Below are positions 15,779 through 23,637 of a DNA stretch of 28,424 nt, piece after piece. This DNA comes from Candidatus Kaiserbacteria bacterium RIFCSPLOWO2_01_FULL_54_13. Its GTDB lineage: Bacteria > Patescibacteriota > Minisyncoccia > Phycocordibacterales > UBA2100. The stretch covers positions 1 through 28,424 of the forward strand of contig MFLZ01000023.1 in the NCBI GenBank assembly GCA_001781685.1. Reading direction: 5' to 3'. The stretch's first letter is position 1; each line of letters starts with the position of its first letter. The translations under genes were made by a program, and so were the position numbers. The notes below the pieces were generated by a model, which saw nothing but the letters and a program-made list of their open reading frames with translations, did not search any database and was not told the DNA's origin.

Positions 15779-16399
15779 CTAAGTACATGCCACAAAATTT
15801 TTCAATATCTGCAGACCTTCCCGCTGGCTTTTCTCAGGATGAAACTGAACACCGAAAATATTGCCGGATTCTATCGCAGAAACGAAGGTCCCGCCATAAT
15901 CCGTTCTTGCGGCGACTACCTCGCCATCGTCCGGTACCAGATGATAACTATGCACAAAGTAGAACGTCGTGCGCCTAACGCCTCTGAACAAGGTCGCTTG
16001 ATGCTCTGGTGTCGCATCGTTCCACCCCACGTGCGGGAGACGAAATCCCTTTTCAGGCACCTCGAGCCGGCGCGTACTGCCTTTGATCCAACCCAACCCC
16101 TTCATGCCTCCGCCCTCTTCTCCCCAGAGAGAGAGAAGTTGCATTCCGAGGCAGATACCTAAAAAAGGCTTCTTCTTCTCCACAACACTCGCGCGCAAGA
16201 GCGCGGGCAGATTTTTCTCTTCGAGACGCTTCATTCCGCGCGCGAACGATCCCACGCCGGGAAGAACGATGTGCGACGCGTTCTCTATATCCGACGCCTC
16301 TGCGGTTATCTTCGACTCGATACCGAGAGCGGAAAGTGCGTTCTGGACCGATCCGACATTTCCCATCCCATAATCAACAATGGCAAGCATGCTGCCCAT
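15779..16399 (-). CDS. HisH-like glutamine amidotransferase
   Basis: The 206-residue class I glutaminase has DYGMGN near the start, the nucleophile in FLGICLGMQ (Cys83), and the His187/Glu189 pair in VQFHPEKSQ. AGGAGG lies five bases before ATG 16399, so that start is preferred over ATG 16390. The start overlaps the stop of the upstream carbamoyltransferase gene by one base. In histidine synthesis HisH pairs with HisF, and here it most likely releases ammonia for the sugar amidotransferase encoded three bases downstream. All three catalytic residues are present. Confidence 0.9.
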   Translation of the reverse strand: MGSMLAIVDYGMGNVGSVQNALSALGIESKITAEASDIENASHIVLPGVGSFARGMKRLEEKNLPALLRASVVEKKKPFLGICLGMQLLSLWGEEGGGMKGLGWIKGSTRRLEVPEKGFRLPHVGWNDATPEHQATLFRGVRRTTFYFVHSYHLVPDDGEVVAARTDYGGTFVSAIESGNIFGVQFHPEKSQREGLQILKNFVACT

Positions 16400-18225
16400 T
16401 ATGTCCTCCTTTTCCTTGAGAGCAATATCCCTTCAATATAGATATTATCCAACCGAACGTCTGCGTTCGCGATAAGCTCTCTAGCGATCTCAATAGGCCT
16501 TCGCACAATCGGTTTGCCGTGAATGTTGAGCGATGTGTTCAGTACTGCGCCGATACCCGTGCGTTTCTCGAATGCTTTGATAATCGAATAGTATTCTGGT
16601 GCCACACTCTTGCGTACTCTCTGCGGACGCGCTGTCTTGTCATACGGATGAATCGCTGCCGCGAGATGCGACCTCCCGAGCTTGGTCGTGTCAAAGCTCA
16701 CCGTCATATAAGAATCGGAAATCCCATTTCGCGTGACGATGTAGTCGTTCATGCGCTCCGAGAGAATCGAGGGCGTGAAGGGCATCCAGAAATCCCGCAT
16801 TTTTATCGCGTCGTTGATCTTTTTCACCGACTCCGGCTTGCTCGGGTCGGCAATGATGGAGCGATGCCCCAACGCACGGGGACCAAACTCCATCGCTCCC
16901 TGAAAAATCGCGCAAATCTCTCCTCGGGCGAGTACGCGCGCCACGTCGTCGGGAGTCGCTTTTCTCTTGATCGAATAGTGTCTTTTGATAAGCGGATGCC
17001 GGAGTAATTTCTCCACGTCTTTTTTCGTTGCCACGCTGCCGAGATACGCATGCCACAGCGGCGTGACTTTGAACATATCCTTGCCTAGGTCTTCAAAGAG
17101 CCGGTAGCATGCCCCTATCGCGAGCGATTCATCGCCTATCCCGGGTGGCACATAGAGCGAGCGCACGCTCTGCAATTCTGACAATACTTTGTTGATCTTG
17201 ATGTTAAGGAACAACCCTCCGCTCAGAGCGAGATCACCAATTCCAGTCGCTTTGATGGTATTTAGCACCCACGTTCGGATGATGTCTTCAGCAAAATCTT
17301 GAAGGCCGCCCGCTATGCCGTCGAAACGATATCGTAGCAGCTTCTCTTGAAAGTATTTGAAAAGATCCTTTACCTCCGGACTCCTTCGGAACTTCAAACC
17401 ATGCACGGCAAGCGCATCTTCAAAGACGCCGCGAGGGCCTTTCTTCTCATACTCTTTTGCATAAGGAGCCAACCCCATGACTTTGTACTCGTGCTCATTA
17501 GGCTTCATGCCTAGCAGGAGCGTCATGTAGCTGTAGATAGGCGCCACAAGACAGGTGTGCCCTCTGTATATGCACTTGAATGCGCCATCGCTAAACACAT
17601 TTACGGATTCATAGACACCATCGCCTCCCGCATCCGCCGTGAGAACAAGCACGTTCCTCTTCTTTTCTCTCAACGGATCCGTCCAATACGCGTAATACGC
17701 GTGCGCCGTATGATGGTCGACAAAGTGAACACTATCTTCCGGTAGTCCAAAGTAACGGGCGGCGAACTTCTTCCTCATCTCCGCTATTCTTTCAACAGTT
17801 GCGGGCGACAGTTCCCGATTGAACGCGAAAGGAACCGACTTCAGCGGATAGTGGAGCACTCCTTTTGGTTTGTAATGCGGGAAAATATCGCGCAACCGTT
17901 TATTTTTCTTTTCGTAAATAACAGGCTGCCAATACTCTTTTTCCAGTCGATAGAGATCGCGAATACCGAGTGTGGGCACGATATTGTGCATGTTGTCAGC
18001 ACTCACACCAATACTCCCCACGGCGACATAATCCACATTTCTCTTGGTGACGCCGGCTATCTTCATGCACTCCTCTATTGCGTTTTTGGGAAATCCTCCC
18101 ATAGATTTGATCCTCTGGAATCGCTCCTCCGCGGCCGCGGCAATAAGCGTCCCACCTACAAATACACACGCCGAAGCATTGTGCGAGTCATTGATACCCA
18201 CCACAACAAGCTCTTTGTTCTTCAT
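16399..18225 (-). CDS. NodU/CmcH-family carbamoyltransferase (copy 2)
   Basis: The 608-residue carbamoyltransferase carries GINDSHNASACVFVGG with His15 in the expected place, EERF, the metal pair in DHHTAHAYYAY, SGGLFLNIKINK, EFGPRALGHRSIIADP, FWMPFTPSIL and LNTSLNIHGKPIV. ATG 18225 is chosen because GGAGG lies ten bases upstream; a GTG at 18234 is too close to that site. It shares the same architecture as the first copy but is clearly divergent, and unlike it keeps the early His. The two may carbamoylate different hydroxyl groups. It follows the methylase gene and precedes the HisH-like gene. Confidence 0.9.
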   Translation of the reverse strand: MKNKELVVVGINDSHNASACVFVGGTLIAAAAEERFQRIKSMGGFPKNAIEECMKIAGVTKRNVDYVAVGSIGVSADNMHNIVPTLGIRDLYRLEKEYWQPVIYEKKNKRLRDIFPHYKPKGVLHYPLKSVPFAFNRELSPATVERIAEMRKKFAARYFGLPEDSVHFVDHHTAHAYYAYWTDPLREKKRNVLVLTADAGGDGVYESVNVFSDGAFKCIYRGHTCLVAPIYSYMTLLLGMKPNEHEYKVMGLAPYAKEYEKKGPRGVFEDALAVHGLKFRRSPEVKDLFKYFQEKLLRYRFDGIAGGLQDFAEDIIRTWVLNTIKATGIGDLALSGGLFLNIKINKVLSELQSVRSLYVPPGIGDESLAIGACYRLFEDLGKDMFKVTPLWHAYLGSVATKKDVEKLLRHPLIKRHYSIKRKATPDDVARVLARGEICAIFQGAMEFGPRALGHRSIIADPSKPESVKKINDAIKMRDFWMPFTPSILSERMNDYIVTRNGISDSYMTVSFDTTKLGRSHLAAAIHPYDKTARPQRVRKSVAPEYYSIIKAFEKRTGIGAVLNTSLNIHGKPIVRRPIEIARELIANADVRLDNIYIEGILLSRKRRT

Positions 18226-18243
18226 ATTGCGCACGCCTCCCCA

Positions 18244-18981
18244 CTACGGAAGGAAAAAACGGATTGGACCTCTAACCTGCCAGCGCAGTTGCATCCTCTT
18301 TTGCCATTTGTCTACAAACGGAAGTAAGCGGCACAAGTACCATACACGCACTCTCGCGAGGAACCCCGCGCTCGTTTTGGCGCCAACCTCAACGACGGCA
18401 AGATGATGGGCGCCGTCTGCAGATCCGACGATATTATCGTAGACACGGACAGGATAGCCAGCGTAGAGCGCAAGGTAATTGTGCGACCAGCGGTGCGGAA
18501 CACCGTTGTCGAATCGCATCGGTTTAGGGTTTAAAGAATGCTCCTCACAGTGGAGAACCACTCTCTTCGCCAATCGCAGCGACTGATCCCTGACCTCTTC
18601 CACCGTGTCCGGAGGAACGTGGATGAGAACCCCCATCGAAAAAACGAGGTCAAACTCTTGCTCCTTGAAAAACGTATCCGCATCATAGATGCTCCCGCAC
18701 ACGATGTGCGCGCCGGGAAGTGTTGCCTGCGCCACTTTGACGGCATCGGGGTTGATTTCCAGACCGGCAAGTCTGATCGCCGGGTTAAGATTGCGAATGC
18801 GCCGTAGATTCGATCCCTCGTTGCAGCCTAGCTCCAGAACACTCTTGGGATTGTACAGGGCGACGACGCGCGCAAACCACGCCTTTCTGCCGTTTGAATC
18901 ATCGTCTCCGCCTTGCATCAAATAATCCGTGCGCTCCCAGAACTGTTCTCTGTTTGCAGCTAAATCGCTTTTGGTCTTCAT
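18244..18981 (-). CDS. SAM-dependent methyltransferase, Pse-associated type
   Basis: The 245-residue class I methyltransferase has SVLELGCNEGSNLRRIR (SAM-binding motif I) and DLVFSMGVLIHVPPDTVEEV (motif IV). GVLIHVPPD and CNEGSNL strongly recall the family described as pseudaminic-acid-biosynthesis-associated methylases. The C-terminal tail beyond about residue 190 is basic and longer than usual, with aromatic clusters, so it might contact the membrane. The likely substrate is a sugar or nonulosonic acid hydroxyl or an acyl group such as glycerate. It lies immediately downstream, in the direction of transcription, of the palindromic element. Confidence 0.82.
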   Translation of the reverse strand: MKTKSDLAANREQFWERTDYLMQGGDDDSNGRKAWFARVVALYNPKSVLELGCNEGSNLRRIRNLNPAIRLAGLEINPDAVKVAQATLPGAHIVCGSIYDADTFFKEQEFDLVFSMGVLIHVPPDTVEEVRDQSLRLAKRVVLHCEEHSLNPKPMRFDNGVPHRWSHNYLALYAGYPVRVYDNIVGSADGAHHLAVVEVGAKTSAGFLARVRVWYLCRLLPFVDKWQKRMQLRWQVRGPIRFFLP

Positions 18982-19020
18982 GTTCTCGCGATTACGTTGA
19001 TAACGACGTTAACTTCCGGA

Positions 19021-19181
19021 CTAGAGCATGTTTGAAAACTGATTGCCGGCAGCGAATGAAGCCTCTCTTTCGGCGGTGTTCTCGCAGGCTGACGAGCCGA
19101 GAGGCAGCGCCCCGACAGCAGTCGGGGACGCGACCGACGAGAGAGAGGCTTCGTGAGCGGAGATTTTCAAACATGCTCTAG
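19021..19181. mobile_element. 161-bp palindromic MITE-like element
   Basis: Perfect 18-bp terminal inverted repeats, CTAGAGCATGTTTGAAAA at 19021-19038 and its complement at 19164-19181, flank a nested inverted repeat: GAAGCCTCTCTTTCG at 19058-19072, complementary with one G-T pair to 19138-19152. A central hairpin is CCCCGAC (19110-19116), loop AGCA, GTCGGGG (19121-19127). There is no coding capacity beyond chance frames. The ends lie in CTAG, which could be a duplicated target (CTAG or TA). The right copy supplies the TAG stop of the upstream KpsS-like gene. The element most resembles a non-autonomous transposon relic; no transposase is present in the window. Confidence 0.7.
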
Positions 19182-20620
19182 AGAGTGGCGAGTTCAGCCT
19201 GAATTCGTTCTCCGACCGCCTGCATGCTCGCCTCGGCACTTATGGGCACGTCATACGGCAGCTCGCTGAATTGATCGCGCACGATGCCGATGTAGGCACG
19301 CATGGAACCCTCCTCGAGGCTCTTGAGAACTACGAGCAGATCTTTTTCGCTCGCCAGAGGCTTGCGCTGTATTTCAGAGAGTGCCTTGCGGCAATCATCG
19401 ACGCTCGCAACACGGAAAATCTGAGGGGCCGATACATACCATGGATATCCGAATATAAGCGGTCTCTTGCGGCGGAATAGGCTCTCCCATCCCGCTGTAC
19501 CGGTGATCGTCGCAACCGTTTGCGAGCGCGCGATAAGTGTATGGCTGTCCGTGTGAATGGGCACAAGACGCACGTGAGGAATCGCGGCCAGACGCTCGTA
19601 GTAGCCCCGATAGCGCGCGCTCGAAAAGCGGGTTTTTCCCCGGAGCCACCACTGCGAGGGATGTTCTTTGATGTATATCTCCCAATTCGGAGGGAGCGCC
19701 GCAGCTAGCGTTTGAATAGCAAGTATCTGGTCATGAAATATTTCGCCCTGCGGCGAAGTCGTCCGCTCTGGCTGAAAGCCTAGAGGAAAATATACAAAAG
19801 GAACACTCCATTCGGGACTCCGGACAAAGCGCATGTATTCCGACTTCAGATTTTCCGATAGAATACGCCGTGCAAAATCCCAAAGAAGAGAGTGAAGGTT
19901 GCCTTCCGTGAGGGCGCGAAGGGCGACTGCAACGCGGTGCCAGAAAAGTCGCCACGTTTGGCCGGCATGCTGCTGTGCCTGCATGTATGCCGGCTTTACG
20001 GGAGATGAACCTGCTTGAGTCTCATAGTAGGCGCGCAAATCCCCTCCTATGTCGTCCCACGAGATGGATCTTTTTTTGTTACGTGCAACCGCTTCTGCAA
20101 AAGCACTGCTTCCCTTTTGATAGTCGTTGATCCACACAAGGCGCCCTGCAACCCACGTATCCTCGAACATGAGCATCTTCAGGTTTTTCTCGCGTGCAAG
20201 CGTATAGAGAATAAAATCGTAGATGCTATGTGGAATAGTCGTAAAGACAATAGCTTCCGGCTGCAACTTCTCGAGAACGCTACTCCAATAAGAAAGCATG
20301 TTGTAGTAGATTTGCTTGCGTTCGTCTACGGAAGCCCGATCGTAACGCTTGTTCATCATCGTGAGCACGAGTGACTCGAGCTCATAGTGCTTCTCAATGA
20401 ACACCGAGGACGCTGGATCGAAGCGCTCGTTTGCGAAAAACTCCGCAGGGAGACCCGCCCACGCATCGTAGTGATCGTGGAATACCGTGTTTTTTGGCGC
20501 GTGGTGCTCCCCGCCTCGCTCACCCACCCAATAGAGAACCTCGTGCCCGCCGCGCGCAAAGGCATCAAAGAGTATGCGCATTTCCGCCTTTTTGTCTGCC
20601 CAAATCAAGAAAACTTTCAT
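19178..20620 (-). CDS. Capsule polysaccharide (KpsS-like) glycosyltransferase
   Basis: The 480-residue protein starts with a Rossmann-like strand (KVFLIWADKKAEM). Its C-terminal half resembles capsular polysaccharide synthesis proteins of the KpsS/KpsC type: VPFVYFPLGFQPERTTSP, WEIYIKEHPSQW, HVRLVPIHTDSHTLI and ATITGTAGWESLFRRKRPLIFG. Those proteins transfer Kdo or related acids, so it is a reasonable candidate for transferring the nonulosonic acid. Its stop is inside the right end of the palindromic element, at the CTAG site, so the last residues are probably original and not truncated. It follows the ABC transporter gene by one base. Confidence 0.78.
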   Translation of the reverse strand: MKVFLIWADKKAEMRILFDAFARGGHEVLYWVGERGGEHHAPKNTVFHDHYDAWAGLPAEFFANERFDPASSVFIEKHYELESLVLTMMNKRYDRASVDERKQIYYNMLSYWSSVLEKLQPEAIVFTTIPHSIYDFILYTLAREKNLKMLMFEDTWVAGRLVWINDYQKGSSAFAEAVARNKKRSISWDDIGGDLRAYYETQAGSSPVKPAYMQAQQHAGQTWRLFWHRVAVALRALTEGNLHSLLWDFARRILSENLKSEYMRFVRSPEWSVPFVYFPLGFQPERTTSPQGEIFHDQILAIQTLAAALPPNWEIYIKEHPSQWWLRGKTRFSSARYRGYYERLAAIPHVRLVPIHTDSHTLIARSQTVATITGTAGWESLFRRKRPLIFGYPWYVSAPQIFRVASVDDCRKALSEIQRKPLASEKDLLVVLKSLEEGSMRAYIGIVRDQFSELPYDVPISAEASMQAVGERIQAELATL

Positions 20621-20621
20621 G

Positions 20622-22424
20622 CTATTGATTGATAAAATTCACCTTGTAGTAGTACGAGCCAGTATCTTTGAGGAGTTTACTCGGTTCTCCTGTTTCAACA
20701 ACGCGCCCGCGATCGAGAACGATGAGCTCGTCGGAATCCATGATGGTGGAGAGCCTATGTGCAATCGCAATGATGGTAATGCGGCCCTTAAGCTCCTCAA
20801 TCGCCCGCTTGATGTGCGATTCCGACTCCGCGTCAAGGGCACTCGTTGCCTCATCAAGTATGAGGACGTCGGGCTTCCTCGCGAGAGCGCGGGCTATTAC
20901 AAGGCGCTGACGCTGCCCAGCCGAGAGTGTAATCCCCCGCTCACCAACCATCGTGTCGAGCCCTTCTGGAAATCTGCGCATGAACTCCTCCGCGTGCGAC
21001 ATGTGTGCAGCCGCCCACACGTCTTCATCTGAAATGGATGCATCGTAAAAGCGGATGTTGTCGCGGATTGTCCCGTGAATGAGAAAGAGGTCCTGAGCGA
21101 CGTACGCAATGCGGCGACGCCAGTCTGCGAGCTTGATCTCCCGCACATCAACGCCGTCGAGTGTGATGCTGCCCTTTGTGGGTTTAAGAAGACGCAGAAC
21201 CAGATCGACGCACGTGGTTTTTCCCGCACCCGAAGGCCCGATGAGCCCGACCATTGTGCCTTTCTGTATCGAGAACGAAACGGCATGTAGAACTTCAGTG
21301 CCGAGATCGTACGAGAACGAAACGCGATCGAAGGACAGCTCCTTCTTGAACACGAACGACCGCGCTCCAGATATATCTTCCTGCCCGACGGACGCTTGAT
21401 CCTCAATCGCGATGACGCGCTCGAGATGCGGTATCGACTCGGTCAAGGCCTGCAGATTGCCCTGCATTTGTTGCGCGTACGTGAAGATGCGATAGACAAG
21501 GTAGAGAATCGCCGGAAGCGCAGCAAAGCTGATGAACGGCGTCTTGTACGCGAGTCCGAATATGAGCGCGATGTAGGCGATGCCTATAGGTGTCACTACC
21601 TGGGTCGCGAACTGCTGGAACATTTGCATCGTGGTGGTGCGCTCCTTGATGGCTTGGAAAAGTCCGAGTGCGCGTTTCACCGCTGCCGCCTCTACCCCGA
21701 ACGCTTTTATCGACTTCAATCCGTCGACATGCTCGGTCGTGTGGTGCATAGTATCGCTGTAAATCGCCGCGCGGGAGCGCGAGAGTGCATGCACGCGATT
21801 GAGGAGCGGACGAAGCACCATGAAGACAAAAAGAGAGATGAGGAACGTCGCGATCGTGACAACCGGAGAAATCGAGAATGCGACGACAAGGTACATGAGG
21901 ATGCTGGTTACGAGCGTTGTTGTATACGCGATGCGTCCGAGAAGACCCGTGGCAGCTGGAGTATCCACCATGAGCGCTGTCTCAAGGTCGCCGAGCTTCT
22001 GACGCAGGAGGATAGGCCATGAAGCCGTGAGAATGACAGTGAACAGTTTTTCCCGCGTTGAGCGTTCGTACTCTGTCGTGATGAGAATTTGAATGTACGA
22101 GAGAACGAGCGAAACGAGCGTCTTCCCGATGAAAAGAAGAACGATGAATGCAAGGAGGAACTTGGGCACGAATGGCACGCCCGCGAAATTAAACAGTGTC
22201 CGGATGAGGCCCGAAAAAGAATCTGCAACGGGGTCGTCCAAACCGAGCACAAAAGTGAGTAGCGGGATGACGGCGTTGATGCCGATACCCTCGAGAATGC
22301 CGCCCACAAACCCAAGAACAGTAAGCAGGGCGATGTGCGGGAGGTAGGGCGCATACGCCCGACGCGCGAGATGCGCGACCGATCGCAGGCGGGCAAAACG
22401 AGGCGGAGCAATGTGCGTAGTCAT
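20622..22424 (-). CDS. ABC exporter/flippase (MsbA/PglK-like)
   Basis: The 600-residue half-transporter has an N-terminal membrane domain of about six helices (residues 30-310). Its nucleotide-binding domain has Walker A GPSGAGKT (396-403), signature LSAGQRQR (500-507), Walker B LILDEAT (521-527) and the H-loop AIAHRLS. All ATPase motifs are intact. In glycan loci such exporters flip lipid-linked oligosaccharides across the membrane, as PglK does. Its start overlaps the GT4 stop as ATGA. Substrate is inferred from context only. Confidence 0.9.
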   Translation of the reverse strand: MTTHIAPPRFARLRSVAHLARRAYAPYLPHIALLTVLGFVGGILEGIGINAVIPLLTFVLGLDDPVADSFSGLIRTLFNFAGVPFVPKFLLAFIVLLFIGKTLVSLVLSYIQILITTEYERSTREKLFTVILTASWPILLRQKLGDLETALMVDTPAATGLLGRIAYTTTLVTSILMYLVVAFSISPVVTIATFLISLFVFMVLRPLLNRVHALSRSRAAIYSDTMHHTTEHVDGLKSIKAFGVEAAAVKRALGLFQAIKERTTTMQMFQQFATQVVTPIGIAYIALIFGLAYKTPFISFAALPAILYLVYRIFTYAQQMQGNLQALTESIPHLERVIAIEDQASVGQEDISGARSFVFKKELSFDRVSFSYDLGTEVLHAVSFSIQKGTMVGLIGPSGAGKTTCVDLVLRLLKPTKGSITLDGVDVREIKLADWRRRIAYVAQDLFLIHGTIRDNIRFYDASISDEDVWAAAHMSHAEEFMRRFPEGLDTMVGERGITLSAGQRQRLVIARALARKPDVLILDEATSALDAESESHIKRAIEELKGRITIIAIAHRLSTIMDSDELIVLDRGRVVETGEPSKLLKDTGSYYYKVNFINQ

Positions 22425-23557
22425 GATTTATCGCGAAGGAACAAGAGAATGTTCCTTGCGCGTTCCTCCCATGTATATCGTTTAACCAATTCTTTGGCAA
22501 CGAGCGCCTTTTCCTGCCCTTCCTTTCGATGCGCGAGTGCGTATTCGACCACGCGGGCAAGATCGTCTGCATTACCCACGCGATACCAGAAACACGTGCG
22601 GTCGTCGAGAACCTCCCTTAGAGACGGCACGTCGGCAGCAACGATGGGGACTCCCGAGGTCATGTAGGTAAAGAGCTTCAGAGGCGAGGTGTAGCGAGTG
22701 GAGATCGCATGTTTACCTGAGGCGGGAAGAATGAGCACGTCGGCCGCGGCCTGGTTGTCTGCAAGTTCCTTATATGGACGCATTTCGAAGAACGTGACAG
22801 CAGGATGAACACGGCGAAGCTTTGGCAGATCTCTCGAAAGCGCGCCTATGACGACGGCCATTGCGCCTTTGAGGCGCGTCGCCGCCTCAAACAACGTGTC
22901 AGTTCCCTTCCAGTAATCGATCCAGCCGATGTACATGGCGATTTTCTTATCAAGCGGCAACCCGAGGCGTCGGCGCGCATTCTCTCGCGACTCCGGATTC
23001 GCAAAATCCTCAAGGTGAACGCCGTCGGGTGCTACAAGTATCCTCTCCGGCGCACCCCCGCGTTCGACGAGTGCGTCCTTCACACCTCGAGTAATCGCCA
23101 CGAAAAGATCTGCGCGCGAGATCGCCCGCTTGAAAATCCACGTCCAACGCGGCACGTCATGCACTTCGAGAATCGTAAGATTGCGGCGCGGTAAAAAGAA
23201 AAGCAGTGGATAGTCGCGGCAGTATACGATCTCGTTTCTTCTGCCAACGTCTGAAAACAAGAGTGCTATCCCAAAAAACAACACATCGAGTAAAAACGTG
23301 ACATGTGGAAGCATGGACGTACGACTCCCCAAATCCGGCACTCCGACTCTGCGTATCGAGAAGCTGCGCGCGACATCGTAGTAGATGAACGGATCGGCTT
23401 CCGCGAAGTTCTTCTTCGCCGGGATAACGAGGTCGATCTTGGCCCCCTGTGCCGCGAATTCCTCGCACATGGTCATGATCTGGAGACCATGCGCCCGCCC
23501 CGTCGGCATTCTCGAGTTGGAGACGTAAGTTATTCGTATAGGTTCGCGAGGCGCCAC
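22421..23557 (-). CDS. Family 4 glycosyltransferase
   Basis: The 378-residue GT-B protein starts VAPREPIRITYVSNSRMPTGRAHGLQI and includes APDGVHLEDF, YIGWIDYWKGTDTLFEA and YTSPLKLFTYMTSGVPIVAADVPSLREVL, which is the E-x7-E-like nucleotide-sugar region of GT4 enzymes in modified form. The GTG at 23557 is chosen because it directly follows a good promoter and places the first beta strand at the N-terminus. An upstream ATG at 23635 would read through both divergent promoters. It is the first gene of operon C. Sugar donor unknown. Confidence 0.85.
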   Translation of the reverse strand: MAPREPIRITYVSNSRMPTGRAHGLQIMTMCEEFAAQGAKIDLVIPAKKNFAEADPFIYYDVARSFSIRRVGVPDLGSRTSMLPHVTFLLDVLFFGIALLFSDVGRRNEIVYCRDYPLLFFLPRRNLTILEVHDVPRWTWIFKRAISRADLFVAITRGVKDALVERGGAPERILVAPDGVHLEDFANPESRENARRRLGLPLDKKIAMYIGWIDYWKGTDTLFEAATRLKGAMAVVIGALSRDLPKLRRVHPAVTFFEMRPYKELADNQAAADVLILPASGKHAISTRYTSPLKLFTYMTSGVPIVAADVPSLREVLDDRTCFWYRVGNADDLARVVEYALAHRKEGQEKALVAKELVKRYTWEERARNILLFLRDKS

Positions 23558-23564
23558 GCTAAAA

Positions 23565-23593
23565 AATGTAGCGTTTATAAGGCTTTTGCGCAA
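23565..23593 (-). promoter_or_regulatory. Promoter of operon C
   Basis: On the minus strand TTGCGC (23593-23588) is followed after 17 bases by TACATT (23570-23565). The -10 box ends seven bases before the GTG start of the glycosyltransferase, so the transcript may be leaderless. It lies back to back with the promoter at 23603-23631. Confidence 0.5.
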
Positions 23594-23602
23594 ATCGCCA
23601 AC

Positions 23603-23631
23603 TTCACAAAGACGTTCGCTTGCCGTAGTAT
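23603..23631 (+). promoter_or_regulatory. Promoter of the sugar-activation genes
   Basis: TTCACA (23603-23608), a 17-base spacer and TAGTAT (23626-23631) form a recognisable sigma-70-type promoter. The -10 box ends six bases before ATG 23638, so transcription would begin at the start codon, giving a leaderless mRNA. No ribosome binding site is seen. Confidence 0.55.
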
Positions 23632-23637
23632 GCACGC

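Noticed and set aside
13835..16399. Histidine biosynthesis operon fragment (hisF and hisH)
   Set aside because: The genes flank an N-acetyl sugar amidotransferase, no other his gene is present, and the HisF homologue lacks catalytic Asp11.
19107..19131. Central GC-rich hairpin considered as a terminator for operon C
   Set aside because: There is no T-run on either strand, and it is nested inside the terminal repeats of the mobile-like element.
19021..19239. Short open frames on the minus strand across the palindromic element (about 60-70 codons)
   Set aside because: They arise from the inverted repeats, have no ribosome site and resemble no protein; the element is better explained as non-coding.
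22421..23635. Longer N-terminus of the GT4 glycosyltransferase starting at ATG 23635
   Set aside because: That start would place coding sequence through both divergent promoters and add 26 residues with no family match; GTG 23557 fits the promoter and fold better.
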